DNA from: Candidula unifasciata
Taxonomy: Eukaryota > Mollusca > Gastropoda > Stylommatophora > Geomitridae
Assembly: GCA_905116865.2 (NCBI GenBank)
Contig: CAJHNH020000207.1
Coordinates: 18,501-82,500 of the forward strand
Reading direction: 5' to 3'
DNA length: 64,000 bases
In this document: in pieces, positions 23,601 through 35,065 of the stretch
Layout of the letters: each line of letters opens with the position of its first letter
How positions within the stretch are numbered: position 1 is the stretch's first letter
Notes under the pieces: generated by a model
Database searches by the model: none
What the model saw: the letters and a program-made list of their open reading frames with translations, nothing else
Told to the model about the DNA's origin: nothing
Made by a program: the position numbers and the translations under genes

Positions 23601-23941
23601 CTGCTCATTTCCAAACACACCGACATCACCTGGAGAAAATATTCAAAGGATGCTAACTACCCGGGACCTCTGAAGTTATGCTTGCCTTTCTGCGCGGATC
23701 ATGCCTGTCTCCAACTTTCTCTGTGAGTTGTATATATAATAAATAAAGAGACAATATAACTCATCATGTTCTTAGTACACTTGTTTCCATAGCCATAGCG
23801 CAATTTGGAGGTGACAGGTTCGATTCCAGGCACGGTAAATGTGGCTTTAGATTTGTATGTTGTCTAGTGTGTTCTTCTATCTTTCTTATTCTTTCTATGA
23901 GTACCAATCAATACATTGTCTGTTTATTATCTATATATATA

Positions 23942-25312
23942 TAGCCGGCTATCCTCCGAATAACGGTCCCAAATTATCGAGGCCGAATATATACCCTAAC
24001 AGGCGTGTTTGTATACATATGACTCTGAGTATGTTGTTTGTCTGCTTGTGTATCTGCGTGTGTGTCTGCGGATGTATGCGTCTGTGTCCTTGTGTATGTG
24101 CGAATGTGTGTGTGTTCGCGCGTATGTCCACGTGTATGTTTCAGTGGGAACTGGTTTCTTTTTCTGCATATTTGATGTGACTGTGTGTATATCTTCGTTT
24201 GTGTCTGTGTGTGTCCCCGTATGTGTTTGTCTTCATGTTTGCCTGTGTATGTTTATGTGTTTTGTCTGCGGGTGTGTCTATGAGGCTGTATGTATGTATC
24301 TCTGTGTGTGGGTGTCTGTATGTCTGTCTGCGTGACTGTCTGTGTCAGCATGTGTCTGTCTGTCTGTGCATGTCTATGTGTGTTTCTCTGTGTGTGTTGT
24401 GTGTGCCCCTTTGTTGTCTGTATGTGTCTGCATGTCAGAGTATATGTCTGTGCGTGCTGAATATATGTGTCTGCGTGTGTATTTCTATGTGTTTGTATGT
24501 ATATGCATTTCTGCGTGTGTGTCTCTGTGGGTGTCAGTATGTGTTTGTCTGCCTGTTTGTCTGTATTTGTGTGTGTGTGTGTTTGACTGCGTGTGTGTCT
24601 ATGTGGCTGTATGTATGTGTCTGCATGTTTGTCTGCGTATGTGTGGTGTGTGTGTCAGTGTGTGAGCACGAATGTAAATATGTGTGCTGTGTGTTTCCCT
24701 GTGTGTGTTTATATGTAAGTGTAATGTATGCATGCATGTTTGTGTGTGTAAGTGAGTGGGTGAGCGTGTGTATGCGGGTGTATGTATGCACGCGCGGGTT
24801 TTTGCATGCACTTTACAACTCATGCTTTTGTGTTCTTTTATAATATTTATAATATGCATAACATCATATGATCATAACATGCTTTATTAGTAAAATACAA
24901 CTGCTGTGCGAAAGATGGTTGACTGGAAGGGCCAAATGTAAGACGGGCCGCCTGCATGCCCAATTTGTGACCCTTTGAAAATAAAGTTCGTTCGTTCGTT
25001 CGTTCGGTCACATGTAAATTGCGGACCTTTCCGGCGACGATACCGCCACCGCCTAGAGTATAATATAATACCGCCACCGCCTGCGCCGCGCGGAGCGGGG
25101 CTTAACTAAATGGCTGGGAGTCACGAGCAAATAAAACAAAGGAAGCTACAGGAGATGCGGTAGCTGCCCTCTACGGTGACTTTAACTCGGCGAAAGCTTC
25201 TCCTTGGTATGCTGTATAGTCTCCGGAAAGAGGTCCGCAATTTCCATTTGACCGAGGCCCTGTTAGGGTATATTTTCGGCCTCGATAATTTGGGACCGTT
25301 ATTCGGAGGATA
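23942..25312. mobile_element. Palindromic MITE copy split by a ~1-kb insert
   Basis: The left arm (GGCTATCCTCCGAATAACGG to TATACCCTAACAGG) stops at 24002. The element resumes at 25007 with TCACATGTAAATTGCGGACC and runs to CGTTATTCGGAGGATAGC at 25312. The material between is a TGTC/TGTG-rich tract (24005-24790) followed by a tail with AATAAAGTTCGTTCGTTCGT. That tail looks like a non-LTR 3' end. Confidence 0.7.
24005..24790. repeat. TG/TCTG-rich degenerate microsatellite
   Basis: About 785 bases of GTGTGTCTGTATG-like sequence. Long Cys/Val-rich frames across it are not genes. Confidence 0.95.
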
Positions 25313-25339
25313 GCTCAATAGCCTCTCTTCATCATCCTT

Positions 25340-25690
25340 ATGTAGCAGATTCTTGACCGAACATGGCTCTCATCACAGACCGCATGAAAGATATTCGTTA
25401 TCTGTACTAGTCTCCTGCCTCATACACTCTCTTGCTCAAAGAGCTCTTACGGCCTGTGCTTGTTTTGTGTGCTGGTCGGCGCCTGTCTCTTTTACCCAGT
25501 TCTATGCCCTCCACTCCTGTTCTTTTCTGTTCTGATGTGGCCAAAGTGTTTTAGTTTCCAAGAGTATATTCTGTTTAAAAACTGATTTCCTTGGCGTTAA
25601 GATCTTTCGGGGTGTCAGTGTTATTATTTTTTTTAACTCACGTTATTCTGAGAATCCGTCCAAAGCAAAAGAATACGAGAATTGGGAGTA
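25340..25690 (-). pseudogene. RTE family I 3' fragment
   Basis: TGTAGCAGATTCTTGACCGA and GGCTCTCATCACAGACCGCA correspond to the end of the 10945-11645 element. Later parts (GATCTTTCGGGGTGTCAGTG) match its upstream region. It is heavily mutated. Confidence 0.65.
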
Positions 25691-25734
25691 AAGATCGGCA
25701 CAGCCAAGCATGTGAAGCACACCGGACACACACA

Positions 25735-25860
25735 AAGTCTTGTTAACCAACATATTTATGGCCAGGCTATATTGCATTGCGGCCCCTGGCAAGAGCCAGG
25801 GTAGGGCTTCAAATAACGAAAAATGTCGTCCTAAAAAGGACGGGAAGATAGTAGTATCCA
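25735..25860 (-). repeat. Interspersed repeat family E fragment
   Basis: CATATTTATGGCCAGGCTAT, CGGCCCCTGGCAAGAGCCAG and GTAGGGCTTCAAATAACG match 12690-12780. Confidence 0.75.
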
Positions 25861-25879
25861 TGACATGGTACGAAAGTTA

Positions 25880-26240
25880 GATGCATTTGAAAATGCATGT
25901 CTGAGAAAAATCATAAACATAAAATGGGATGAATTTAAAGAAACAGTGAGGAGATCACAGTAATGTCTGGACAAATACCTTTATTCACTGCAATAATTTA
26001 AGGAAAATGAAGATATACCGGGCACATTCTGAGACGAAATAAGCAAAGAATTACAAAACAAGCACTGCAATGGGAAAACAAGGTCTGAGATAAATAGGAC
26101 ATCCAAGGGAAACACTAAGAAGAACGTTATTACGAGAAGCTAAAAAACACTGGGCTGAATTCCATGTAAGAAATCGAATGTTGCAGGCCATAGAGCGAAA
26201 TGAAGGAATCGAATGCGATCTCTATGTCTAACGATTATGA
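25880..26240 (+). pseudogene. Reverse transcriptase C-terminal fragment
   Basis: Frameshifted pieces read KLDAFENACLRKIINIKWDE, then in another frame IGHPRETLRRTLLREAKKHW and AEFHVRNRMLQAIER. These match the end of RTE-like proteins (RRRGRPRETLRR...). Several stops are present. Confidence 0.65.
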
Positions 26241-26344
26241 TGACGTCGATGACGTTGGATGTGTTCAGCGTTTGCAAAGAGAATTGTGTTGATTTCGACA
26301 GGGATATCCAGAGCTGACGGCCCAGACACAATGGCAAGCTAGTT

Positions 26345-26580
26345 AGTTAGTTGCGCATCCTTTACAGGACGTTGCAGAACCAACCCCAGCATTTATTTCT
26401 TGGCTGTTGTTGGTTTTTCTAGGCAAATTTGCGTTCCAGTAGTTTGCCATTGCTTTCTGGAGGGTCGGCTGCTTGATACCACCGTCAAAACTAACGCAAG
26501 GCGCAACCCGGCATTACGAAGTGCGTTCGCAACGCCTAAGCCACAGACGCTAACCAATGGCAAACTGAACGTAAAATTGC
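26345..26580 (-). repeat. SINE family D copy
   Basis: The minus strand begins GTCTGTGGCTTAGGCGTTGC, a tRNA-like head, with a body of CAGTAGTTTGCCATTGC and GTCGGCTGCTTGATACCACC (plus strand). Copies are at 30903-31135 and 47995-48205. Confidence 0.75.
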
Positions 26581-26589
26581 CTAGTAAAT

Positions 26590-27139
26590 GTTAAACAGCC
26601 TGAACTATTAAATTGTCTGCCTGTCTGTAACTAATATCAAACAGTGAAACCTCATTAACACGAGCTCGCTTAAGAACTGGCCAATCTTAACAAAATGAGT
26701 GTCGCTGCAGGCACGTAATATTGTTATTAGTCACTAGTTACACAAATGTTTTTAACCCGAACTTGATTTTCTGTCCCATGGATTTCATTTTAACAAGGAT
26801 TTCCTGTAATATGGCTTATGCGCCATGATGGTTAACATTACACGTAACATCAAAAAGCTACATCAGGTAAACAAAACAAATCAACAAAGCTTACCAGACA
26901 GCAAAATGAGGAGCAACATTGCGAGAGCGACAGAGGCTGTATGTAAGTAAAGTTAAAAACAAAGCGAAATAAATGTCACTGTATCATAACAAAATACATT
27001 TGAAAATAAAAAACAAATTTGATAATTCACACGGAAAAAATGTTTCTTCATGGCATTATACTGTACTGTGTCTAATTTTTTACCAACATATTATTTTACA
27101 TATTACAGTGATGCGGATTTTGTATGTAAGTGAAAACGT
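26590..27139. other. Intron sequence, no feature seen
   Basis: AT-rich part of the 9.5-kb TRPC intron between exons 9 and 10. Confidence 0.5.
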
Positions 27140-27405
27140 AAAGGACCCTTTTCCACGCCTTTAGGCTATAGGGCATTTAGGGCTAGACCTATATTTTATA
27201 GACCAACGACACAAGATGGGTGATGTGGTCAGTATCACACCGGCCGCCTCTACTTCCCGGGACTGCACCCGGTACCCACTCAAGGCTGGGTCGACCTGGG
27301 AGCCAAGGTCATTTTTTGAAGAAAAGTCCGGCTCCGCCAGGGAGCGAACCCACGATCTTCCTATCCGCGGCGCGCGTCTAGCCGCTCTGCCACGGCGACT
27401 CCCAC
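27140..27405 (-). repeat. SINE family A, well preserved copy
   Basis: Complete from AAAGGACCCTTTTCCACGCC to the complement of the tRNA-like head (GCGGCGCGCGTCTAGCCGCT, CTGCCACGGCGACTCCC). The box B complement GGAGCGAACCCACGATCTTC is clear. This is the best reference copy for the family. Confidence 0.85.
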
Positions 27406-27409
27406 TGGC

Positions 27410-29105
27410 ACAGTAACGGGGCAGTTATGGCGGGGCGATGGAGAGAAAACGATCTTTACTGCACAGGGAACCATTCAATCCATAACGCTTGGATCCATTC
27501 TTCATTATATACCTCGTGTACTCTGAAGGCAGCCAACACCATTTATGTTGATACCTGTTGTGTGTGAAAGTCACTGTGAGGTATACAGAGATAAGGAACC
27601 AGTGCTTTGAGAAGCATGATTATACACGAGATTTCATTCGCGTTGAAGGGAAGTCCGTGTAACATCTGAGCTACTTAACGTTGTAAACAGAGGTTGTTTG
27701 GTGGTCACGGGTGATTGAAAACATCCCGAGATTTTTAGGAAATGTGAGATCTACGTGTTACTGGCAGGTGTATTTGAGTCAGTCCGCTTTCGGTCGGTCT
27801 AAGTGTGTGAACGTGTGGGCGAATTGTGGTGTGACAGTTTTAACATGTTTTAATCTATGGATATCCTGTGAACTGTCCGGATGACTTTGGAACATCCGTT
27901 GTACTTCATAAGTTCTTTAATGGATTTATGTCGGCCATGTATGTGAGGTTGGCAGAGTTGCGGCTATGTGACACGCTGGTTGACGGGATGTCCTTAATTG
28001 CACATAAGGGGCTGGGAAAATGTGTGTATGTAGACCAAGGCAAGGTTGTGATGGGGAGGTATCGGAGGTTGACCAACTGGATATTGATCGCTTATACTTC
28101 ATTACGGGACAAGGTAACAGACGGGTGTTCTGAATTCTTTCCGCCAAGTGGTTAATCTACCTTGGGTCTTCAGGTGGCGGAATTTCTTAGAGGGAGCACC
28201 ACCAGAGGACTGTCTCTGCACATCGCGCAAGTGTATTGGAGCCATCTGGTCGTAGCAGCATATGTACACAGTTTACTAGGGTGTTTTCTCCATGTCGGGA
28301 GAGACTGTCGATGTAAGTGAATTTAGCAGGTGGTAGACAGTGACGTATTGATCAAAAGTTTATCTTCGTCGCTATGTTTTCGTCTATAATAAAGGGACTG
28401 ATCGAACTATAAGCTCATAGTTGGTGTGGCGTAAATATTACAGTATTCGTAGACACTGTTAGTGGTTTCGATAGAACATGTAACATGGGCCTGATATATT
28501 GTGGTTGTTGCAATGTTATGTATGTCTGCGTTATTGCGGTGCTCCTTATTTAGGTTGGCATCCCTTTACTCCAGTAGTAGTCCTAACAGTATGTGTCGTG
28601 CGAATAAGAGTTGGCGGCCATGGTTCGTCAGCCGACAAAACCCTGTGTGTAGATGTAGAGGTCTGATATTTATAAACGAAAACCCCTGGAGACTTGGCAT
28701 GTGTGCTACGCATTATTTGATCACAAACTATAGTGCCTTTCCGTCTTTACAGATAAAGGAGTTGCTATGAAAAGGCATGGGACACATAGTGTGGCAATTA
28801 AGATGCGCCTGCGCTAAGAAAGGTCCTTCACAATTAGAGCATGGGATTTCAGGACCGTTGTTACCATCATATACACTGAGTGACTTCTGTATTGTTTTAC
28901 TGCTCATACTTCATTACTATGCTTCATAGCGTGTTTCGGTCAACGATGACATTTATAATACTTTTATATTCTGGCACCTTAGAGTTGTGATCATGCTCTG
29001 CTTAAGGCGGCTTTTTTTCGCAACGCTTTAATTCTCATAATTATGCTTCTGTCAAAATGATGTTTTCCGTTTTTTTTTCTGCAATTTCCACATCTTTACC
29101 ACCGT
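27410..29105. other. Intron sequence, no gene recognised
   Basis: About 1.7 kb without identified repeats. An open frame at 27868-28155 (95 residues, MNCPDDFGTSVVLHKFFNGF) has no recognisable domain, no matching splice phase with TRPC, and lies on the opposite strand. Confidence 0.5.
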
Positions 29106-29108
29106 TAA

Positions 29109-29560
29109 TTGTATAGTATTTTTAGGCCAACACTATGCTATCAATGCCAAACGTGTACACTTACATCCTCCAATGAACGTAAAATTGTGACAACAGAGAT
29201 GAAATGCCTTAGAAGAGCTGCAGGAGTTTCTAGGAAGGACAGAATACGAAATCTTAAGATCAGACGAATGCTAGGAATAAAGCCAGTCTTACAGTCATCA
29301 AAGTACAACAAATGAAGTGGTTTGGACACCTAACAAGAATTCCCTGGTACTATCTGCCATAACGAGCCACACTAAAACGTTACAACGGGTATAGAGCGAG
29401 TGGAAGACCTCGGAAAATATGGAGTGATGGCATAAACAACAACTTACAGAAATGAACATCAGTCTTAATAGTGCTCTTGACAGAGCTCATCAACGAACAT
29501 TACATCTCCTCCCGACACTTCGATGAGGAACAAGGTGGAATAGAAGAAGAAGAAGAATTG
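29109..29560 (+). pseudogene. RTE-type fragment, family II, uninterrupted copy
   Basis: FRPTLCYQCQTCTLTSSNER, VTTEMKCLRRAAGVSRKDRI and RRMLGIKPVLQSSKYNK, then in shifted frame MKWFGHLTRIPWYYLP and SGRPRKIWSDGIN. It ends in GAATAGAAGAAGAAGAAGAA. It is the empty-site homologue of the copy split at 5782/8631. Confidence 0.8.
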
Positions 29561-29814
29561 TATAGTATTCCTTTCAGCTTTTTATAAGAAAGGCAGATCA
29601 TCCAAGGCATCACTGCTTTTGTTTTTCCTAAGACACTGACAATTAAAAATACAATAATATAAAACTGATACCAAACGCTTCAAGGAAAATTACATTTGCA
29701 AATTAGAAAAACAAAACAGTAGCAGCACAACATAATTTGAAGCGCAGCCCATAATTCTTGCATGCAAGGCATGCATTTACAAAATAAATTACTAATTAAA
29801 ATATAATGGTGGTT

Positions 29815-30240
29815 TACCAAGCAATAATGAATTCAAATCTAACAGTTAATAATTCATAAGTATTCACACTCACACACAAACAAACACCCAATAATGAATT
29901 GCTAGTATTTTTAAGTGTTATTCAAACATAACAGTTAATAATTCATAAGTATTCACACTCACACACAAACAAACACCCAATAATGAATTGCTAGTATTTT
30001 TAAGTGTTATTCAAACATAACAGTTAATAATTCATAAGTATTCACACTCACACACAAACAAACACCCAATAATGAATTGCTAGTATTTTTAAGTGTTATT
30101 CAAACATAAAAGTTATTAATTTATAAGTATTCACACTCACACACAAACAAACACCCAATAATGAATTGCTAGTATTTTTAAGTGTTATTCAAACATAAAA
30201 GTTATTAATTTATAAGTATTCACACTCACCCAAACAAACA
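29815..30240. repeat. 89-bp tandem repeat, about 4.5 copies
   Basis: Unit begins AATAATGAATTGCTAGTATT and contains TTCACACTCACACACAAACA. Units are nearly identical, and a CA-rich tract follows (30240-30312). Confidence 0.95.
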
Positions 30241-30319
30241 CCCACCCACCAACCGCACACACATCACCCATCCACACACACACACACAACACACACACAC
30301 ACACACTCACACAATCTAG

Positions 30320-30900
30320 CGAAACATAGAAATTATGTCAAACTCAGTTATCAACTTCAGATTAAAACATATATTGTTCAAACTTGTGTGACTTCTGGCA
30401 TAGTCGCCGGGACTTAGGAGCTCAGGTCCAAGGAGGAGCTCAGAAGGGCCTCCCTCCCACTTTTTCGCTGTGCCTAAATGCCCAGAAAAGTTGCTGGATG
30501 GGAGAGAGCGCAGCTGAGCAACCCGCCCGCCCCCTTTCCATCCTCCTCGCCCCCCACCCCTTGTTTTTTTCGTGGCGGCGCGCAATACTTTTGCATTCTT
30601 ATAATAGGCAGGATTTAAGGTATGGCCCCAAGAAAATGTTACTGTATTATCACAAGTTATGTGTTATTTGAGTTGCTGTGCCTAAAACGGTTGTATTGTT
30701 AAGATTTTTGTTGTTGTCTTAAATAAGTTCTAAATTTAGATCTGATTTTAACAAATAAGTATCAACATTATGTCTGACTACAACAGAAATGTGTAACTTT
30801 AACTTACTTTGAAAATTTTAACTTTCAGCTTTTTTATAACGATCTTTGAATTCGAGTTTTCTTGTTCCATAAAGTAGTAGCTATAGCCTCTATATATCTC
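30320..30900. other. Intron sequence, no feature seen
   Basis: No recognisable repeat or exon. Confidence 0.5.
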
Positions 30901-30902
30901 TC

Positions 30903-31135
30903 TGTGTTAGGTTAGTTGCGTATCCTTTACAGCACTTTGCAGAACTAACCCCATCAGCCCCTGACTGGTGTGTGGTTTCACTAGGCGAATTACGTCCAGT
31001 AGTTTGCCATTGCCACTGGACGGTCGGCTCTCTGATACCACTGTCAAAACCAACGCAAGGCGTATGGCCCGCAGCTAGGATCGAACCCGGTACCCCGGCA
31101 TTACGAAGCGTTCGCATCGACTTAGCCACAGAGAC
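30903..31135 (-). repeat. SINE family D, best copy
   Basis: The minus strand reads GTCTCTGTGGCTAAGTCGAT (box A-like) then GTACCGGGTTCGATCCTAGC (box B). The body includes TGGTATCAGAGAGCCGACCG. It is a tRNA-derived SINE. Confidence 0.8.
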
Positions 31136-31414
31136 GACACATCTCTGTGTACGAGTTGTAAATGAAGCCATTTTGTCCACTGTCAAATTATATTGTTTTA
31201 AGTCTTATTGCATCACAATGTTGTAACTTTAAATCTCTTTCTATTATTGCAACTTTAAGCCCTAATAAGTTGTAAATTCAGGTTATAAAACTAAAGTAAT
31301 TTTTTAGCAATAGGTGATACGTTTATGCCTTCTTAATTACCTATAACTTTGAGGTCCATTATTTTTAAAAAAAAAATGATGCAAATTTGTCCTTTCATGT
31401 CAACGAGTTGTAAA

Positions 31415-31845
31415 TGCGAGCCTTTTTGCGCCGACATATTGTAACTTTAGGTCTTATTGGCTGAGTATGTTATTGTTGGTCTTTTTGCCCCGACATATTG
31501 TAACTTTAGGTCTTATTGGCTGAGTATGTTATTGTTGGTCTTTTTGCGCCGACATATTGTAACTTTAGGTCTTATTGGCTGAGTATGTTATTGTTGGTCT
31601 TTTTGCCCCGACATATTGTAACTTTAGGTCTTATTGGCTGAGTATGTTATTGTTGGTCTTTTTGCCCCGACATATTGTAACTTTAGTACTTATTGGCTGA
31701 GTATGTTATTGTTGGTCTTTTTGCCCCGAAATATTGCAACTTTACGTCTTTTTAGCTGTTATTTTTTTTTTATCTTCTTTGACCCTGCTATATTTATCTT
31801 TAGGTCTTATTGGCTGAGTATTTTATTTTTGAGTCTTTTTGCCCC
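31415..31845. repeat. 59-bp tandem repeat, about 6 copies
   Basis: Unit TTGGCTGAGTATGTTATTGT, TGGTCTTTTTGCCCCGACAT, ATTGTAACTTTAGGTCTTA. The central copies are nearly identical and the outer ones are diverged. Confidence 0.95.
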
Positions 31846-31859
31846 CAAAAGTAAAAATG

Positions 31860-32295
31860 TTTAGCCTCTTTCTATCAGTTAATTGTAACTTTAAATATGT
31901 ATGCCTTATTGTGTTGTAAATTGCAGTCTCTGTATTAAAAATTTGTAGAAAAAGAAATCTGCATCTCATGTACTTATTATTCAAAGTAAAACATGTTCAA
32001 ATGTAATGAAATCAAAGGGGTACACGAAAAATAAATGATGTGGTTAGAGAAGGTTCATAATTAGAAACCGCAAAACAGGTAATAAGATATACAACATATA
32101 AGAAAGAAGCCAAAAACAATGAAGGCTGGCATTATTAGGTAAACAATTAGCTAATTACATTTTTGTTTGATGGAGATTTTATCCTAAAACACAAATGTAT
32201 TGGATGCTAATACATGGTTTGGCTCTAGATGATGAAAGCCGGCTTATGGTTCGTGACAGCACTATTATTGTACAGAGAGAGAGAGAAAGAGAGAA

Positions 32296-32359
<64 letters not shown>

Positions 32360-32940
32360 ACGACTGGAGGGTATACTGAGTGCAGTACATGCACATGACT
32401 GGCACTATTAGCAGTTAGAAGCTGCCGTATCTGAGGAGGAAAGGTTGAAATCTGAACGTCTATAGAGTGCCGTGATGATAATCTTATAGATAAAGTAACA
32501 AGACTTGTTGTCACCCTTCAGGTGTATTGGGCATATGACTCTGGATCTCTATCTGCCTCTCCTCTCCACCAGATTTCCTACTGTCACGATGTGCTCCAAT
32601 TTGTTCTTCTCATCACACTACCAAAGAATGTAGATTGTCTCTTTCTGATGTTGACAATCAGTTCTCTTCGTGAGTCAGTTTTTTCCAGACGTCTTCATTA
32701 CGCTTTTTATCTGTCCAGGATACTCTCATTATTCATCTATTAAACCACTTTACCCAGCTTCCCCATAAGTTTTCACTATTTTCCCACTGTCCTTGATTTA
32801 GTTCAGTGTATCAAGGTAGAACTTATATAACTTTAATAAATTCTCTTTCTCGTCTCAACTGTCAAAGAAAGATTGCCCAAACGTATTCTGTGAAAGAAAG
32901 ACAGTATTATTGACACAACACACAGTCACAAACATCACAC
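31860..32940. other. Intron with a GA microsatellite
   Basis: (GA)n lies at 32271-32358. The family G-like tail CTGAACGTCTATAGAGTGCC is nearby. The rest is unremarkable up to exon 9. Confidence 0.6.
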
Positions 32941-32945
32941 TTTAC

Positions 32946-33173
32946 CTTGAGATTCCTCTCAGAAGCAATGTTCGAGAATGCAACCCTCCTACCAGCTGCA
33001 CTGGGTGGCGGCTCGGGCGGTTCATTTGTGTGTTGGCAGCAACTGATAATTTTTCTTATCATGTCATAGGGAATCTCTATAACGTTCAGTGGAACTGGGA
33101 GAACTCTGCCTTCAGAGATATAGTTCAGATACAGAGCACTACGGGCAAACTTCCATTCGACGTCAGCATCTTC
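32946..33173 (-). CDS. TRPC: TRPC exon 9: TRP box and post-TRP helix
   Basis: The exon is 228 bases (76 codons), phase 0-0, with acceptor GTCATTCTTTCATAG and donor AAG|GTAAAG. It encodes [20 protein letters not shown], then [20 protein letters not shown] and KIISCC. EWKFAR is the TRP box that follows S6 in TRPC channels. The LP.P.N(L/V)(I/V) stretch after it is also typical of the family. The second half ([20 protein letters not shown]) is proline-rich and poorly conserved. It joins exon 8 directly, giving SFDKIQ-EDADVEW. Confidence 0.95.
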
Positions 33174-33234
33174 CTATGAAAGAATGACAACAGTATATAG
33201 TGCAGTGACTGAGGCAGACTTACATGATGTGGAA

Positions 33235-33535
33235 TCTGCTGCTTCTTCTTCCTTGCGTTCACTGGCTGTAAACTCCAGCGGAATCTTCTGGTTTTTTGTC
33301 CACTTCCGGACTTTAGTCTTCTTCCAGAACCTCGATGTTGCGTCCCACATCAGTTTAACAGATCTGAATAATTTGTATGCAGATTGTTGGTTCCTTGCCT
33401 CTAAGGCAGGTGCACTCTGACTTCGAAAGAAGCCCCCAATTAGTCGACTCTTACGACATGCTTGTTGGGAAGGCAGTGGGTCTATTCTTGTTTTCCCCCA
33501 CAATGGGGCCCTGGAACCCACACAGAGAAGGTAGA
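33235..33535 (+). repeat. Interspersed repeat family F copy
   Basis: TGCTGCTTCTTCTTCCTTGC, CACTGGCTGTAAACTCC, AGAACCTCGATGTTGCGTCC, AACAGATCTGAATAATTTGT and GACTCTTACGACATGCTTGT. It begins about 60 bases from the acceptor of TRPC exon 9. Confidence 0.75.
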
Positions 33536-33786
33536 GTCAGGACATTGAATATGTATTATCTATGAAAATACTTATGGCACGAGAACTGGCTACAGAAAAA
33601 ATGACTTCCTCTGGCAGCCATAATTTTTGTCGCAAGATCTTGTGGAATCCAGGAAGCCGAGCCAACAGTGAACCGGTGCTGTCAGCCGCCTCAACTTTGA
33701 GGAATAAACTGAAGAAATGGTTCCTCCGAGCGCCGATGGACTGAATGTTTCGATGTGCAATGAAAATAGTCTGTATTGTTGTTGTT

Positions 33787-34258
33787 ATCGATCCAGCGGC
33801 GCGTGAGCTTTCGCCCTTTGCCCCATTGGCATGTAGTGGAATTTGCATGTTTTCACAAGCTGTTTGTTTCCTCCGTACAAGGTGTTCCACTTGCCTGGTC
33901 TCGGAGGAAGTAGCATTCTTCTAGTCTCGTTGAGTTTTGGACACTCAAAGAGATGGTGTTCAACAGTTTCGTAGGGGTAGTTACATAGCTGGCGCTCTGG
34001 GGAGTGTTGTGGCTGTGATTTTGTTTAGGTGTCCATTGAGTGGAGTATGTTGTGTTCCAAGTCTGAAGATGGTGGCCTGGTCTCTTCTTGTTAGATGGTT
34101 AATGGTCCTTAGGATCAGGGCCAGTAGGATCAGCGCCAGACATATGTCTATAAACCTCTCTTCCAGTGTCTCACATGGCTCATCTGTTCAACCAAGTCTC
34201 TTTGTTTATAGCTCTTATAAGGGTTTTGCTGTCTGTAGTGTAGTGAATAGAAGGAATT
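33787..34258 (-). pseudogene. Non-LTR polyprotein C-terminus after the RNase H domain
   Basis: Minus-strand pieces read DQATIFRLGTQHTPLNGHLN, ETVEHHLFECPKLNETRRML, LPPRPGKWNTLYGGNKQLVK and TCKFHYMPMGQRAKAHAPLD with a stop near 33787. This is the Cys/His-type segment found after RNase H in I- and Jockey-like elements. There are several frame breaks. Confidence 0.75.
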
Positions 34259-34261
34259 AAA

Positions 34262-34600
34262 TGGTATTATAGAATAACTAATGTAGAACTTTGGGAGATA
34301 ACTAAACAGGCTTCAATGGACCAAAAGGTCAGGAAAAGACGCTGGCGTTGGATAGGACACAGAGTGAGAAAACAGGAGAACAGCATAACTAGAATGTCTT
34401 TGCATTGGAACCCACAGGGGCATAGGAATAAAGGAAGGCCAAAAAACACACGGAGAAGAGAGCTGGAGAATGAAGTTAGAAAGATGGGGAAGGACATGGG
34501 GAGAGCTCAATGCAATGGCGAAGGATAAAACGACTTGGCGTGAGTTGGTTGAGGGCCTATGCTCCATTGGGGGATAGAAAGGTAGAAGAAGAAGAAGAGT
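34262..34600 (+). pseudogene. RTE-like 3' fragment inserted in the RNase H element
   Basis: Encodes LWEITKQASMDQKVRKRRWR, WIGHRVRKQENSITRMSLHW and NPQGHRNKGRPKNTRRRELE, a widespread RTE-like C-terminus, continuing in the next frame as AKDKTTWRELVEGLCSIGG. It ends with GTAGAAGAAGAAGAAG. It separates the two halves of the minus-strand RNase H element. Confidence 0.85.
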
Positions 34601-34604
34601 GTTG

Positions 34605-34720
34605 TCGCTGTGGGTGGTTGTTCTTGTGTTGATCCTTTCTTTTCCAGTCTGTCCGCTCTGTCATTACCTGGTGTGCCGGAGTGGCCTGGAATCCAAAATG
34701 GTCTATCGAGTGACTAGTTA
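34605..34720 (-). pseudogene. RNase H domain fragment of a non-LTR retrotransposon
   Basis: The minus strand encodes PFWIPGHSGTPGNDRADRLE and KKGS. W(I/V)PGH.G..GN..AD is the C-terminal RNase H motif, containing a catalytic His and Asp. It continues at 34258 after the inserted RTE fragment. Confidence 0.85.
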
Positions 34721-34795
34721 ACAAACTAACTCTCTTTTTATTCCAATGATTGAAGCACGAATGAATTATTATAATCTGGAGATAATTTTACATCT

Positions 34796-34871
34796 AGGAA
34801 TGACCAGGTGGATCTGATCGTAGGAATGACCAGGTGGATCTGATCGTAGGAATGACCAGGTGGATCGGATC
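34796..34871. repeat. 26-bp tandem repeat, three copies
   Basis: Unit AGGAATGACCAGGTGGATCT then GATCGT. Confidence 0.95.
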
Positions 34872-35065
34872 GACACTGTACGCTCGAGGAAAGGCAAAAA
34901 GGACCTTTTATCAAACTACTACTGGCACTAATGGAATAGGAAGCTAGCTGCTGAAGATGAGTACGGAGCGCTTATGGAAAGTACCCAGTCACGTGATGTC
35001 ATAATTTAGCTCGGCTCTCAACACATTCCAAGGATTCCACTTGTGTTTTTTTGTAATCACTAGTT

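Noticed and set aside
24199..24843. 214-residue Cys-rich frame resembling a secreted protein
   Set aside because: TG/TCTG microsatellite; no other support.
27868..28155. 95-residue frame as a gene or TRPC exon
   Set aside because: It is on the strand opposite to TRPC, with no motif and no splice signals in a useful phase.
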